Below the pieces are notes generated by a model. That model did not search any database, was not told the origin of the DNA, and was given only the letters and a program-made list of their open reading frames with translations. Shown here one piece after another: positions 1 to 9,243 of a stretch of DNA of 64,000 nucleotides. How positions within the stretch are numbered: position 1 is the stretch's first letter; each line of letters begins with the position of its first letter. Source of the stretch: Lachnospiraceae bacterium (lineage in GTDB: Bacteria > Bacillota > Clostridia > Lachnospirales > Lachnospiraceae). The stretch is from positions 1 to 64,000 of the forward strand of contig JAGAJL010000017.1 in the NCBI GenBank assembly GCA_017626095.1. Reading direction: 5' to 3'. The position numbers and the translations under genes are program-made.

Positions 1-66
1 AGTATGACTTTGAGACCCGCAAAACATGAGAAAGTAGCCCGATTAGGGCGGATTTCGAATGTTTTA

Positions 67-134
67 GGATTGCGAGAGCACAAAGTGCGTAGCAATCCGT
101 TGGTATCATGGGGGCAAAATACCTTTTGACCCCA
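67..134. repeat. composite intergenic repeat of two hairpins upstream of fliF
   Basis: Two stem-loops lie side by side. The first (67-98) pairs GGATTGC with GCAATCC and nests GCAC/GTGC around a 3-nt loop. The second (109-134) pairs TGGGG-CAAAA with TTTTG-CCCCA around a TACC loop with one mismatch. The first stem recurs with the same arms at 46378-46403, so it is a dispersed repeat rather than a one-off. The first 129 bases also read as an open frame ending in TGA at 127-129. It matches no flagellar protein I know and runs through the hairpins, so I treat it as non-coding. The fliF ribosome-binding site AAAAGGAG (153-160) follows. Confidence 0.6.
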
Positions 135-169
135 ACATCATTAACATGTTATAAAAGGAGCAGTTTGCT

Positions 170-1777
170 GTGTTAGACAGAATAAGGGAAATTCCGAAAA
201 GAATATTGGAGTGGTGGGATAAATTTACAACACGTCAAAAAACCATCATCATCAGTATTGTGGCGGGTGTCGTTTTGGCACTGGCCCTTTTAGTGACCTT
301 ACTGACCAGAAAAACGTATGTAACTCTGGCTACCTGCGAGACAACGGCAGAAGCTGCAGAGATTGTTGAATTGTTAAAGAGCAATAATCTGGAATATCAG
401 ACAAGTACGGATGGAACTATAGTTTCTGTTTTGGAAAGTCAGGAATCACAGGCTAATTTATTGTTGGGAGCCAATAAGATTACGGCGGCCGGTTATACCA
501 TTGATGATGTGACTGCAGGCGGTTTTTCTACGACGGAATCGGACAAGCAGAAGAGATGGGTTTATTTGTTGCAGCAAAAGATGGAAACGGATTTAGAGGC
601 CAATGCGGTTGTTAAAAATGCCATTGTTACGTTAGATCTTCCGGAAAATGACGGCACCCTGATTTCTCAAGAGACGGATGCCTTTGCAGCCATTACCCTG
701 GAACTGGAAGGTGAAATGACCGAAGATGTTGCATCTGCGCTTGCGCGGTTTGCCGCATCCGCACTGGGCAATGAGACCACGGACAATATTACGATTATTG
801 ATACGGACGGAAATCTGCTCTTTTCGGGAGATGATGTGTCCTCTGTGGGAGGAGCAACGGCAACCACGCAGCTTTCCATGAAGAAAAAAGCGGAAGAACT
901 GGTAAAGAGTGAAGTAAAATCAGTTTTGCTTGGCACGGATTTGTATGACAGTATTGAAGTGGCAAGCAATCTGGATTTGGACTTTTCATCAACGCAGATT
1001 GTAGATCATCAATATACACCGGCAGAGGATCAGACGCAGGGTGTGTTAAGTCATTCCGAGACCTATGAATCTGAATCAACCGGCGGTACCGGTGGCGTTC
1101 CCGGTGTGACAAGTAATGATAGCGATAACGAGCCAAGCTATGTTATCGAAAATTATGATAATTCTTCCGAGACGGTAAATCAGCAGTCTTATGATTATCT
1201 GCCAAATGAAACGATTACCACAAAGGATGTGCCGGCAGGGCTTATCCAGTATTCGACATCTTCCATTTCGGTAGCAGCAAAATCTTTACATATCTACAAG
1301 GAAGAGGATGTTAAGGCACAGGGGCTTTTGACAGATATGACATGGGACGAATTCAAGGCAGCCAATGAAGCTTCCATAAAGCAGGAGGTCGACGCGGATA
1401 TTGTTGCATTGGTACAGACAGCAACCGGCATTCCGGCGGAAAATATTTCAATAGTTGCGTATGATGTTCCGATTTTTATTGATAAAGAAGGCCTGAATAT
1501 AGAAGCTACGGATGTTGTTCAGGTTGTCATCATTGTACTAATCCTTGGATTACTGGCATTTGTCATTCTGCGCAGTATGAAGGAGACAAAGACAGAAGAA
1601 ACCGAAGAAGAGCTTTCTGTGGAGAGTTTATTGCAATCCACGCCTACGGATACACTGGAAGACATTGAGCTGGAAGAAAAATTTGAGACACGCAGACTGA
1701 TTGAGAAATTTGTGGATGAAAATCCGGAGGCCGTTGCAAATCTTTTGCGAAACTGGCTGTCGGAAGATTGGGGGTAA
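170..1777 (+). CDS. fliF: flagellar MS-ring protein FliF
   Basis: Forms the membrane (MS) ring of the flagellar basal body, on which the switch and export gate are built. The 535-residue protein has the family layout: a first membrane helix at about 24-45, a YscJ/FliF ring-building domain at about 48-220, a second periplasmic-type domain to about 430, a second membrane helix at about 447-468, and a cytoplasmic tail. The tail ends in the FliG-binding segment (VDENPEAVANLLRNWL). The GTG start at 170 is chosen because AAAAGGAG lies 9 nt upstream. FliG follows after 6 nt, as expected for a protein pair that must assemble together. fliE and the rod genes would lie upstream, outside the window. Confidence 0.96.
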   Translation: MLDRIREIPKRILEWWDKFTTRQKTIIISIVAGVVLALALLVTLLTRKTYVTLATCETTAEAAEIVELLKSNNLEYQTSTDGTIVSVLESQESQANLLLGANKITAAGYTIDDVTAGGFSTTESDKQKRWVYLLQQKMETDLEANAVVKNAIVTLDLPENDGTLISQETDAFAAITLELEGEMTEDVASALARFAASALGNETTDNITIIDTDGNLLFSGDDVSSVGGATATTQLSMKKKAEELVKSEVKSVLLGTDLYDSIEVASNLDLDFSSTQIVDHQYTPAEDQTQGVLSHSETYESESTGGTGGVPGVTSNDSDNEPSYVIENYDNSSETVNQQSYDYLPNETITTKDVPAGLIQYSTSSISVAAKSLHIYKEEDVKAQGLLTDMTWDEFKAANEASIKQEVDADIVALVQTATGIPAENISIVAYDVPIFIDKEGLNIEATDVVQVVIIVLILGLLAFVILRSMKETKTEETEEELSVESLLQSTPTDTLEDIELEEKFETRRLIEKFVDENPEAVANLLRNWLSEDWG

Positions 1778-1783
1778 CAGTCT

Positions 1784-2800
1784 ATGGCAAAGATGGGAGA
1801 ACATTCGATTTCCGGTATACAGAAGGCCGCGATTTTACTGATTGCCCTCGGACCGGAAAAATCGTCTTTAATTTTTAAACATTTAAAAGAAGATGAAATA
1901 GAAGAATTGACATTAGAGATTGCGAATACGCGCAGTATTACACCGCAGTTAAAGGATGATGTCATCAACGAGTTTTATGAAGTTTGTCTGGCTCAGCAGT
2001 ATATTGCCGAAGGTGGTATCGGTTATGCTAAGGAGCTTCTTGAAAAAGCACTTGGTGCAGAAAAGGCAATGGATGTTATCGGCAAGCTTACTGCATCATT
2101 GCAGATAAAACCGTTCGAATTTGTCAGAAAAGCAGATGCTTCCCAGATTCTAAACTTTATTCAGGACGAGCATCCGCAGACCATTGCATTGATTTTATCT
2201 TATTTGGCTCCAAGCCAGTCTTCTTTGATTTTGTCTGCATTGCCACCGGATTGTCAGGCTGATGTAGCAAGGCGTGTGGCAACGATGGATCGAACAAGTC
2301 CGGATGTTATCAAAGAAGTGGAGCGTGTGTTAGAGACACAGTTGTCATCTTTGGTCAATCAGGATTACACGGTTATCGGTGGTGTCGATGCGGTTGTCGA
2401 GATTTTAAACACAGTAGACCGTGGAACAGAGAAACATATCATGGAGACTTTGGAAATCGAAGATCCCGAACTGGCAGACGAAATCCGCAAAAAGATGTTT
2501 GTATTCGAAGATATTCTGCTTTTGGACGACAGAGCAATCCAGCGTGTGCTGCGTGATGTTGAAAATTCCGATCTGGCAATCGCATTAAAGGGTTCGACAG
2601 AACAGGTTCAGAATGCGATTTTCAACAATCTTTCCAAACGTCTGGCTACCATGATACAGGAAGATATGGAATTCATGGGACCTGTACGTATGAAGGACGT
2701 TGAAGAAGCACAGCAGAAGATTGTTAATATCATACGTAAGTTAGAAGATTCCGCAGAAATTATTATTTCCAGAGGCGGAGGTGACGAGATTGTTGTCTAA
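1784..2800 (+). CDS. fliG: flagellar motor switch protein FliG
   Basis: Switch (C-ring) protein that couples the stator to rotation. It binds FliF with its N-terminus, FliM with its middle domain and MotA with its charged C-terminus. The 338-residue length is normal. The middle-domain motif EHPQTIALILSYL is visible near residue 127, and the C-terminal torque region carries alternating charges in KKMFVFEDILLLDDRAIQ. It starts 6 nt after fliF. Its last codons overlap the start of fliH, and the SD for fliH (GGAGG, 2777-2781) lies inside the end of fliG, indicating translational coupling. Confidence 0.97.
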   Translation: MAKMGEHSISGIQKAAILLIALGPEKSSLIFKHLKEDEIEELTLEIANTRSITPQLKDDVINEFYEVCLAQQYIAEGGIGYAKELLEKALGAEKAMDVIGKLTASLQIKPFEFVRKADASQILNFIQDEHPQTIALILSYLAPSQSSLILSALPPDCQADVARRVATMDRTSPDVIKEVERVLETQLSSLVNQDYTVIGGVDAVVEILNTVDRGTEKHIMETLEIEDPELADEIRKKMFVFEDILLLDDRAIQRVLRDVENSDLAIALKGSTEQVQNAIFNNLSKRLATMIQEDMEFMGPVRMKDVEEAQQKIVNIIRKLEDSAEIIISRGGGDEIVV

Positions 2801-3659
2801 AAAGTCCAATCTTTTAAAATATCAGTACGTCACGCTGAACGAAGAGGATGCCCGTATTATTGATTACAATGAACGAATTGCGAAAAAAATAGCGGAATTG
2901 TCACAAAATCTTCAGGAAACCATGGAAGGTGAAAGTGCTGAGGAGTTCGTGGATGGATTTTTAGGTGGACTGGATGCAGAACAGGTATCTGCATTGCTGG
3001 GCGATGATGCGGGAAATGTGATTAAGGCCGAGCCTGTTTATGATGGCCCGTCGCCGGAAGAACTGCTTGAAAAGGCGCAGGAGCAGATTGATTCTATGCT
3101 TGCTAACGCGCAGTCTGAGGCAGAGATGATAAAGAGTCGGGCCTATGAGGAAGGACAAAAGCAGGGATATCAGGATGGTCTGTTACAGGCAACGCAGGAA
3201 TTGGAATCAAAAGAGGATCTGCTACGCCGGGAATATGAAGAAAAAGAGAATCGGCTTACCAATATTTATCAGCAAAAATTGGAAGAATTAGAACCTGTTT
3301 TAATTGACACACTGACGGATATCTATGAGCATATTTTTCATGTAAAATTGTCGGATGATCGGGATTTGATTATCCATCTGATTGGAAATACTCTGCGAAA
3401 AACAGATAGCAGTAGTGAATATCTGATTCATGTTTCAGCTGAGGATTTGGCTTTTGTCAGTATGCACAAGGATGCACTGATGGAAGCAGGCGGAATTGTC
3501 AATTCCTCTGTAGAGTTTATTGAGGATGTGACCTTAAAGAAAAACCAGTGTCTGATTGAGACGGATGGTGGGATTTTTGACTGCAGTCTGGGCGTCGAAC
3601 TAAAAGAACTAAAAAAGCAATTACTGTTGTTGTCCTACGACGGTGTACAAAGGGGTTAG
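2790..3659 (+). CDS. fliH: flagellar export regulator FliH
   Basis: Stator-like regulator of the export ATPase FliI; it tethers FliI to the C-ring and docks it under the export gate. The 289-residue protein has a long charged coiled coil in the middle (LLEKAQEQIDSMLANAQ onward) and a C-terminal FliH/V-ATPase-E-like half. It overlaps the end of fliG by 11 nt. An in-frame GTG at 2781 is part of the Shine-Dalgarno sequence itself (GGAGG, 2777-2781), so the TTG at 2790 (8-nt spacing) is the better start; TTG 2793 is possible. fliI begins just after the stop. Confidence 0.9.
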   Translation: MLSKKSNLLKYQYVTLNEEDARIIDYNERIAKKIAELSQNLQETMEGESAEEFVDGFLGGLDAEQVSALLGDDAGNVIKAEPVYDGPSPEELLEKAQEQIDSMLANAQSEAEMIKSRAYEEGQKQGYQDGLLQATQELESKEDLLRREYEEKENRLTNIYQQKLEELEPVLIDTLTDIYEHIFHVKLSDDRDLIIHLIGNTLRKTDSSSEYLIHVSAEDLAFVSMHKDALMEAGGIVNSSVEFIEDVTLKKNQCLIETDGGIFDCSLGVELKELKKQLLLLSYDGVQRG

Positions 3660-3663
3660 AACA

Positions 3664-4977
3664 GTGGCAAATGCTGCAATTGATGCAAAAAAATATTCCA
3701 AAGCATTGGGCATGACTTATTTTAAAAAAATGGGAAAAGTGGTCAATGTTGTGGGACTCACAATAGAATCGGCCGGTCCTGATGCTAAAATGGGAGATTT
3801 ATGTAGAATCTACAAAGAAGGCAGAACCGGCGAATTTATTTTAGCGGAAGTGGTTGGATTTAAAAATCGTCATACCCTTCTGATGCCTTATGAAGCAACC
3901 GACCGTATCGGTGGCGGTTGTGTGGTGGAAGCAGAAGGTGAGCCGTTAAAGGTTTTGGTTGGGGAGGAACTGCTTGGTCGGACGTTAGATGGTCTCGGCC
4001 GTCCGATTGAAGGAGAAGAACTTCATTGCCTACAAAGTTATCCGATGGAAGCACCGGCTCCCGATCCGTTAAAAAGACAGATTATCGATACGATTTTGCC
4101 CCTGGGCGTAAAGGCGGTAGATGGTCTGATTACCATCGGAAAAGGACAGCGTATCGGTATTTTTGCCGGTTCCGGTGTGGGAAAATCCACTTTGATGGGG
4201 ATGTTTGCACGCAATACGATGGCGGATATCAATGTCATAGCCCTGATTGGAGAGCGTGGCAGGGAGGTACGTGAATTTATTGAAAGAGACCTCGGAACAG
4301 AAGGTATGGCTCGTAGTGTTGTAGTGGTTGCCACTTCGGACAAACCGGCACTGGAACGAAAAAAAGCTGCACAGACAGCCACGGCAATAGCAGAATATTT
4401 CCGTGATAAGGGAAAAGATGTTTTATTGATGATGGATTCGTTAACCCGTTTTTCCATGGCACAGCGTGAAATCGGTCTGGCCAGTGGAGAGCCCCCGGTT
4501 ACCCGAGGCTATCCGCCGAGCGTGTATTCGGAGATGCCGAAGTTGTTGGAACGGGCAGGACGCAATGAAAAAGGATCGATTACCGGGTTATATACGGTTT
4601 TGGTAGACGGCGATGATTTTAATGAGCCAATCACTGATACGGCGCGTAGTATTCTGGATGGACATATCATGTTGGACCGTCGGCTTGCGCATAAAAATCA
4701 TTACCCGGCGATTGATGTGCTACAGAGCATTTCCCGTTGTATGAGTCAGATTGCGGACCGCGATCATAAGCAGGCCGCCGGAAAGTTGAAAAATGTACTG
4801 GCAACTTATAAAGATGCAGAGGATCTGATCAATATCGGAGCCTATAAAAAAGGCAGCAATAAAAATATTGACTATGCAATGGAAAAAATCGATGCCGTCA
4901 ATGCATTTCTGATGCAGGAAACTGATGAAAAAATATCGTTTGAAGAAGAAATACAAAGGCTGCTTAATTTGTTCTAG
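3664..4977 (+). CDS. fliI: flagellar export ATPase FliI
   Basis: F1-beta-like ATPase that energises unloading of export substrates and chaperones at the flagellar type III gate. The P-loop GSGVGKST is at about 169-176 and the Walker B segment VLLMMDSLTRFSMAQREIG follows near 255. The ERGREVREF stretch is typical of FliI. From the GTG at 3664 the length is 437 residues, normal for the family. An earlier GTG (3643) would overlap fliH, but AAAGGGG at 3649-3655 sits 8 nt before the GTG at 3664 and decides for it. A 298-nt gap made of repeats follows before fliJ. Confidence 0.96.
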   Translation: MANAAIDAKKYSKALGMTYFKKMGKVVNVVGLTIESAGPDAKMGDLCRIYKEGRTGEFILAEVVGFKNRHTLLMPYEATDRIGGGCVVEAEGEPLKVLVGEELLGRTLDGLGRPIEGEELHCLQSYPMEAPAPDPLKRQIIDTILPLGVKAVDGLITIGKGQRIGIFAGSGVGKSTLMGMFARNTMADINVIALIGERGREVREFIERDLGTEGMARSVVVVATSDKPALERKKAAQTATAIAEYFRDKGKDVLLMMDSLTRFSMAQREIGLASGEPPVTRGYPPSVYSEMPKLLERAGRNEKGSITGLYTVLVDGDDFNEPITDTARSILDGHIMLDRRLAHKNHYPAIDVLQSISRCMSQIADRDHKQAAGKLKNVLATYKDAEDLINIGAYKKGSNKNIDYAMEKIDAVNAFLMQETDEKISFEEEIQRLLNLF

Positions 4978-5006
4978 TCTGATAATTATGGTAAAGTATT
5001 TGATTT

Positions 5007-5102
5007 CACAGATATGCAGTTTCACAGATATGCAGTTTTGCAGATATGTATTTTTGCAGATATGTATTTTTGCAGATATGTAGATTTGTAGATTTGTCGA
5101 TT
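5007..5102. repeat. six-unit 16-bp tandem repeat between fliI and fliJ
   Basis: Six consecutive 16-bp units start at 5007, 5023, 5039, 5055, 5071 and 5087. The first two are identical (CACAGATATGCAGTTT), the next two are TGCAGATATGTATTTT, and the last two decay to TGCAGATATGTAGATT and TGTAGATTTGTCGATT. The rest of the 4978-5275 gap is AT-rich with loose repeats (AAGCGTTTTT twice, TATAGTTTTA-like words several times). I see no gene or convincing promoter in it. Confidence 0.8.
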
Positions 5103-5275
5103 TTTGGGGTAAGCGTTTTTTTCAGATAAGCGTTTTTATATGTATATGGTTTTATAAGGGTATAGTTTTACAAAATATATAGTTTTAAAAAGCAGAATCA
5201 AGTTATGTAAACTACATATATTACATTTCATTTACGTGTTTGGATATGTCAAAAGGTTTCTTCAGAGGATTAATT

Positions 5276-5734
5276 ATGGCGAAGTTTAGTTATCGGATGC
5301 AGAATATTCTCGAAATAAAAGAAAAAATGGAAACGCAGGCAAAAAATGAATTTGCAGCTGCGGTTATGCACTTGTCGGAAGAAGAGGAAAAGCTTTCGAC
5401 AAAAGTACATTATCGTCAAAAGTTGGAAGAAGACGGGCGCGAATTGCTTTTGGCAGACAGACTGGATATTTTAAAAATCGATGAAAATAAAAAAATGGTT
5501 TCTTTTGCCGGTGAACAGGTACGTGCGCAGACGATACAGGTTCGCATGGCGGAAAAGCGCTTGGAAGAGCAGCGTGTGCGTATGCAGAAAGCCATGCAGG
5601 AACGCAAAACGCATGAAATTTTAAAAGAAAAAGCATTCGAAGAATTTAAGATGGAATTAAAAGCTTCTGAGGGAAAAGAGATAGATGAAATGACCAGTTA
5701 TACATATGGGCAGAAAACGAAAACGAATGGGTGA
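5276..5734 (+). CDS. fliJ: flagellar export chaperone FliJ
   Basis: Coiled-coil stalk protein of the export ATPase, comparable to the gamma subunit of F1, which links FliI to FlhA and recycles chaperones. The 152-residue protein is almost entirely predicted helix with heptad-like charge patterns and begins MAKFSYRMQNILEIKEKME, typical of FliJ. The frame is open further upstream to 5240, but AGAGGA at 5264-5269, 6 nt before ATG 5276, and the family N-terminus fix this start. It is separated from fliI by a repeat-filled gap, unusual for the pair, and nearly abuts the next gene. Confidence 0.9.
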   Translation: MAKFSYRMQNILEIKEKMETQAKNEFAAAVMHLSEEEEKLSTKVHYRQKLEEDGRELLLADRLDILKIDENKKMVSFAGEQVRAQTIQVRMAEKRLEEQRVRMQKAMQERKTHEILKEKAFEEFKMELKASEGKEIDEMTSYTYGQKTKTNG

Positions 5735-5739
5735 TTTCT

Positions 5740-6600
5740 ATGGCTGATAATATTGATACAAAAGCGGAAAAAAAGAGATTAAAAGAAGAAAAGAAAAAGT
5801 TAAAACAGGATCAGAAAGCACAGAAAAAAGAAGCCAAGCAACGTGCAAAGGAACTTGCACAGCAGGAAGCGAATCTGACAGAGGATGAAGAAAGTGGTGG
5901 TTTTTCTGTTTTTATCGTAACAGCGATTATTATTCTGGTATGGTTGGGCATCATTGCTCTATTAATCAAACTGGATGTGGGTGGATTTGGTTCTGAGGTT
6001 TTAGCCCCTGTTTTATCAGATGTGCCGGTTTTAAATAAGATTTTGCCGGAAAGCGAAGAAACAGAAACTATTTCAAGTGAAAGCTATGGTGGCTATACAA
6101 ATCTGAGAGATGCTGTAAATGATATTGAAAAATTAAAACTCCAGTTAGAGAGTGCGCAAAATACAGTGAATGCGGACGCTGAAAAAATCACGGAGCTTGA
6201 AAATGAGGTAACCAGATTAAAGACATTTGAAGAAAAGCAATTAGAGTTCCAGAGAATAAAGAACGAGTTTTATGAAGAAGTTGTATATGCCGAAAATGGT
6301 CCCGGAGCAGAAGAATATGTGAAGTATTATGAAACCATGGATCCGGAAACGGCAGAAAATTTGTATAAAGAGGTTGTGAAAGAAGAAGCAGTTTCTGAAG
6401 AAATTAAGCGCTATGCGCAGGCTTATTCTGAAATGAAACCCAAACAGGCGGCTACTATTTTTGAAGGCATGACAGACAATCTGGATTTAGTCGCTAAAAT
6501 TCTCGGTGTTATGGAACCAGATGACAGAGGTGCAATTCTTGGTGTCATGGATTCTGCGGTTGCTGCCAAAATTACGAAAATTATGGATCCCGACTCTTAA
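5740..6600 (+). CDS. MotE/YlxF-like membrane protein with MgtE-N-like domain
   Basis: Holds the place of ylxF between fliJ and fliK in Bacillus-type operons. The 286 residues comprise a very Lys/Glu-rich cytoplasmic N-terminus (about 1-50), one membrane helix (about 54-77, VFIVTAIIILVWLGIIALL), a coiled coil (about 125-165) and a C-terminal helical domain. That domain carries repeated phrases such as KYYETMDPETAENLYKEV and AATIFEGMT, resembling the intracellular N domain of MgtE magnesium channels. Related proteins include MotE, a chaperone for the stator-associated MotC of rhizobia. A role in stator or hook assembly is inferred. ATG 5740 is preferred to GTG 5731 because GGGTGA lies just before it. 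Confidence 0.75.
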   Translation: MADNIDTKAEKKRLKEEKKKLKQDQKAQKKEAKQRAKELAQQEANLTEDEESGGFSVFIVTAIIILVWLGIIALLIKLDVGGFGSEVLAPVLSDVPVLNKILPESEETETISSESYGGYTNLRDAVNDIEKLKLQLESAQNTVNADAEKITELENEVTRLKTFEEKQLEFQRIKNEFYEEVVYAENGPGAEEYVKYYETMDPETAENLYKEVVKEEAVSEEIKRYAQAYSEMKPKQAATIFEGMTDNLDLVAKILGVMEPDDRGAILGVMDSAVAAKITKIMDPDS

Positions 6601-6649
6601 GATATTGGTAAAAAAGACCGATATAATTTGAGAGAAAGGAGGTTTTGAT

Positions 6650-8218
6650 ATGACCAGTAGTTCTATACAGGATATTTCCGGATTAATGTATCAAAAGCAG
6701 GTCAAAGGACAGAAAAATACCGCATCGGATGACAATGATTTATCGGGAATGTTTCAAAATGCCATGAATTTGGCAAAAGATAACAGTACCCTGGGGAATT
6801 CCGATTACGGCAGGACGAAAGATTTGTCAGTTGAGAAACAACAGGGGACACAAAGTTTACATAACATGGTTTCTGGGACTCGACAATCATACGATTTCAT
6901 TAATCGGAAAGATAATGTTGCCTCAACGGAAAAGATGCAGAAAGATTCGTATGGAAATGTTGACAAAAACAAAGAATTACGAAATTCGGATGCTGATCGT
7001 GTCACGAAAAAAAGTGATGATGTAAATGAAACATCAGATGAGAAAAAGACAGATGCAGACGTGACGGACGAAGAAATAGCAGACGAAAAAGCGATTGAGA
7101 CAGAAGAAAAAATTGTTGAGAAAATCGCAGAAGAACTGAATGTTTCTGAGGAAGACGTGAAAGCTGCAATGGAGGCACTAGGACTTGGTTTTGCTGATTT
7201 AACAAATCAGTCCAATATGGCATTGTTGGTGACAAAACTTACGGCAGGTGGTGACAGTCTTGCCATGCTGACGGATGAAAATCTATTTGCAACGATTCAA
7301 GATTTGACAGAGACGATTTCCGATATGCTTCAGGAAGGATCATTAATCAGTTTACAAGGAAACGATGGATTTACAGAAGATGTAATTGTTTCTGAAACGG
7401 AAGATGATATGCCTTCTGTAGCAATGGAAGATATGTCAGAACATACAGATAAAGTGGAAGAACCGGCTTTTGAAAGAAATGTGGATTATGAAATACATCA
7501 GGAAGATGTGACTGCTGATGCGAAAGAAGTATCCGACGAGACTGTGCAAAATCAGAGTGGCACGGATAATGCCGCATCTGATTTTTCAGATACAAATCAA
7601 GAATTAACAGGAAATGGTAACAATCAAACAATGGCAGATTCGTCTGATGCGTCAGCTTTGGTAAATCCCTTTGATTTGACTAATGCCGGTGGTATGGATG
7701 CGGCGAATAAAACGGATGCTATATTTTCTTCTAATGTGAATGTCAAAGATATCATTGATCAGATAGCCGAACATGTTAAAATTAATAATTCAGCAGACTT
7801 TTCAGAGGTTGAGATTTCTTTACATCCTGCAACATTGGGCAATGTACATTTACAGGTATCGCAAAAGGCAGGTATTATCACAGCGGTAATTACAACCGAA
7901 AATGAAACGGTCAGAGATGCTTTACTGGTTCAGGCAATGGTGTTGAAGGAAGAATTAAATGAACAGGGCTTAAAAGTTGAATCTGTTGAAGTGACGATTG
8001 CCAGTCATGAGTTTGAACAAAACATGCAGCAATATGAAGGTCAGGAAGCCAGACAACTTTACGAAGAACAGCTCAATAAACAGACCCGTCGGCGCATAAT
8101 GATTTCAGGTTTGGAAGAGGCGCAGGAAATGCTTCAGGATGCAACACTTTCCGATGCGGAACGTATTCAAATCGACATGATGACGAAAAACGGCAGTAGC
8201 ATGGATGTCATGGCGTAG
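6650..8218 (+). CDS. fliK: flagellar hook-length control protein FliK
   Basis: Secreted ruler that measures hook length and switches FlhB from hook to filament export. The long N-terminal part (to about 360) is acidic, low-complexity and poorly conserved. The C-terminal Flg_hook domain (about 370-460) is clear: EVEISLHPATLGNVHLQV followed by a run of beta strands and ENETVRDALLVQ. The 522-residue length is normal. A strong SD (GAAAGGAGG) precedes the ATG. It sits between the MotE-like protein and flgD, as in other Firmicutes. A 272-nt gap follows. Confidence 0.92.
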   Translation: MTSSSIQDISGLMYQKQVKGQKNTASDDNDLSGMFQNAMNLAKDNSTLGNSDYGRTKDLSVEKQQGTQSLHNMVSGTRQSYDFINRKDNVASTEKMQKDSYGNVDKNKELRNSDADRVTKKSDDVNETSDEKKTDADVTDEEIADEKAIETEEKIVEKIAEELNVSEEDVKAAMEALGLGFADLTNQSNMALLVTKLTAGGDSLAMLTDENLFATIQDLTETISDMLQEGSLISLQGNDGFTEDVIVSETEDDMPSVAMEDMSEHTDKVEEPAFERNVDYEIHQEDVTADAKEVSDETVQNQSGTDNAASDFSDTNQELTGNGNNQTMADSSDASALVNPFDLTNAGGMDAANKTDAIFSSNVNVKDIIDQIAEHVKINNSADFSEVEISLHPATLGNVHLQVSQKAGIITAVITTENETVRDALLVQAMVLKEELNEQGLKVESVEVTIASHEFEQNMQQYEGQEARQLYEEQLNKQTRRRIMISGLEEAQEMLQDATLSDAERIQIDMMTKNGSSMDVMA

Positions 8219-8325
8219 GATGTTCAAAGCCGTTTAATTTGACAATTATATATTATTTCAGGCAGATGGAGTAATAAATGGCATAATTAATTGTTAAATA
8301 AAAATATTTCATATTATTTTACTAG

Positions 8326-8394
8326 AACCGGTAAAATGCAAAATAGTGAACCGATAAAATGCAAAATGGCAAACTGGTAAAATGCAATAACAAA
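8326..8394. repeat. three-unit 23-bp tandem repeat between fliK and flgD
   Basis: Three 23-bp units (8326-8348, 8349-8371, 8372-8394) share the core AACCGGTAAAATGCAAAAT with one to four changes each. AT-rich, more degenerate copies of the same words (ATGCAATAA, AAAACA) continue to about 8440. The rest of the 8219-8490 gap holds no recognisable gene or terminator. The flgD SD (AAAGGAGA) is at its end. Confidence 0.75.
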
Positions 8395-8490
8395 ATGAAA
8401 AAATAGCAAAACAATGCAATAATAAAACAGTAATTTATGCAATACTGTAAACCGTAATGAAACAATAATTTAACAGAAAGGAGAACCAAT

Positions 8491-9195
8491 ATGGTATCAG
8501 CCAGTGTGGTAGATGGAATTTTACAGCAGACTGCAACTACAAGTTCGGATAAATCGAAAAAAACATCAGGTGGTTCATCCCTTGGAAAAGATGATTTTCT
8601 GCAGCTTTTAGTGGCACAGATGAAATATCAGGATCCGTTGGAACCAACTTCCAATACAGAATATATTTCACAGTATGCTACATTTTCAGAATTAGAGCAG
8701 ATGCAGAATATGAGTTCAACAATGGAATTGTCAAGGGCATCGGATCTGGTAGGAAAAACAGTTGTTGTAGAAACAACAGATGCAACCGGAAAAACATCCA
8801 GTGACATGGGAGTTGTTGATTATATTAGTTACGAGAATAATAAAGCTTTAGTCTGGGTGAATGGACAATCCTGGTTGCTTGATGATGTAAAAGAGGTTGC
8901 GGACCCGGCTTATATTGAAGCATATTCCATGGCAGTAACCTTGAATACTGCATTAAATAAGCTTCCCAATATCAATGCATTAACGGTACAGGATAAAGAT
9001 GCGGTTGATTCTATTTCTCAAATGTATGAAGGAATGGATGAATATCAGCAGAGCTTTGTTGCACAGGAGAGTGTAGAAAAAATTAAAAATTATGTTCAAA
9101 AAATGCAGGAGCTTATTAAGTTACAGGAGCTTGCTGACGATAATAATAGGGAGGCGGCCGATGACGATACACAAACAAAAAAAACCACCGTATAA
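8491..9195 (+). CDS. flgD: flagellar hook-capping protein FlgD
   Basis: Scaffold cap needed for polymerisation of hook protein FlgE on the rod. The 234-residue protein carries the hallmark N-terminal segment KDDFLQLLVAQMKYQDPLEP and YISQYATFSELEQM near residues 30-75, then VGKTVVVETTDATGK and a beta-rich domain. The C-terminal part is longer than in E. coli and helical (EGMDEYQQSFVAQESVEKI). AAAGGAGA lies 7 nt upstream of the ATG. It is followed by the TIGR02530 protein and flgE, a conserved trio. Confidence 0.93.
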   Translation: MVSASVVDGILQQTATTSSDKSKKTSGGSSLGKDDFLQLLVAQMKYQDPLEPTSNTEYISQYATFSELEQMQNMSSTMELSRASDLVGKTVVVETTDATGKTSSDMGVVDYISYENNKALVWVNGQSWLLDDVKEVADPAYIEAYSMAVTLNTALNKLPNINALTVQDKDAVDSISQMYEGMDEYQQSFVAQESVEKIKNYVQKMQELIKLQELADDNNREAADDDTQTKKTTV

Positions 9196-9243
9196 GTTGT
9201 TGGCATAACAGATTTTTCGTGCGAATCGCAGGGAGGAAATAGA

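Noticed and set aside
1-129. Open frame at the window start as the end of an upstream gene
   Set aside because: The translation does not resemble FliE or another basal-body protein and runs through two hairpins of a dispersed repeat.
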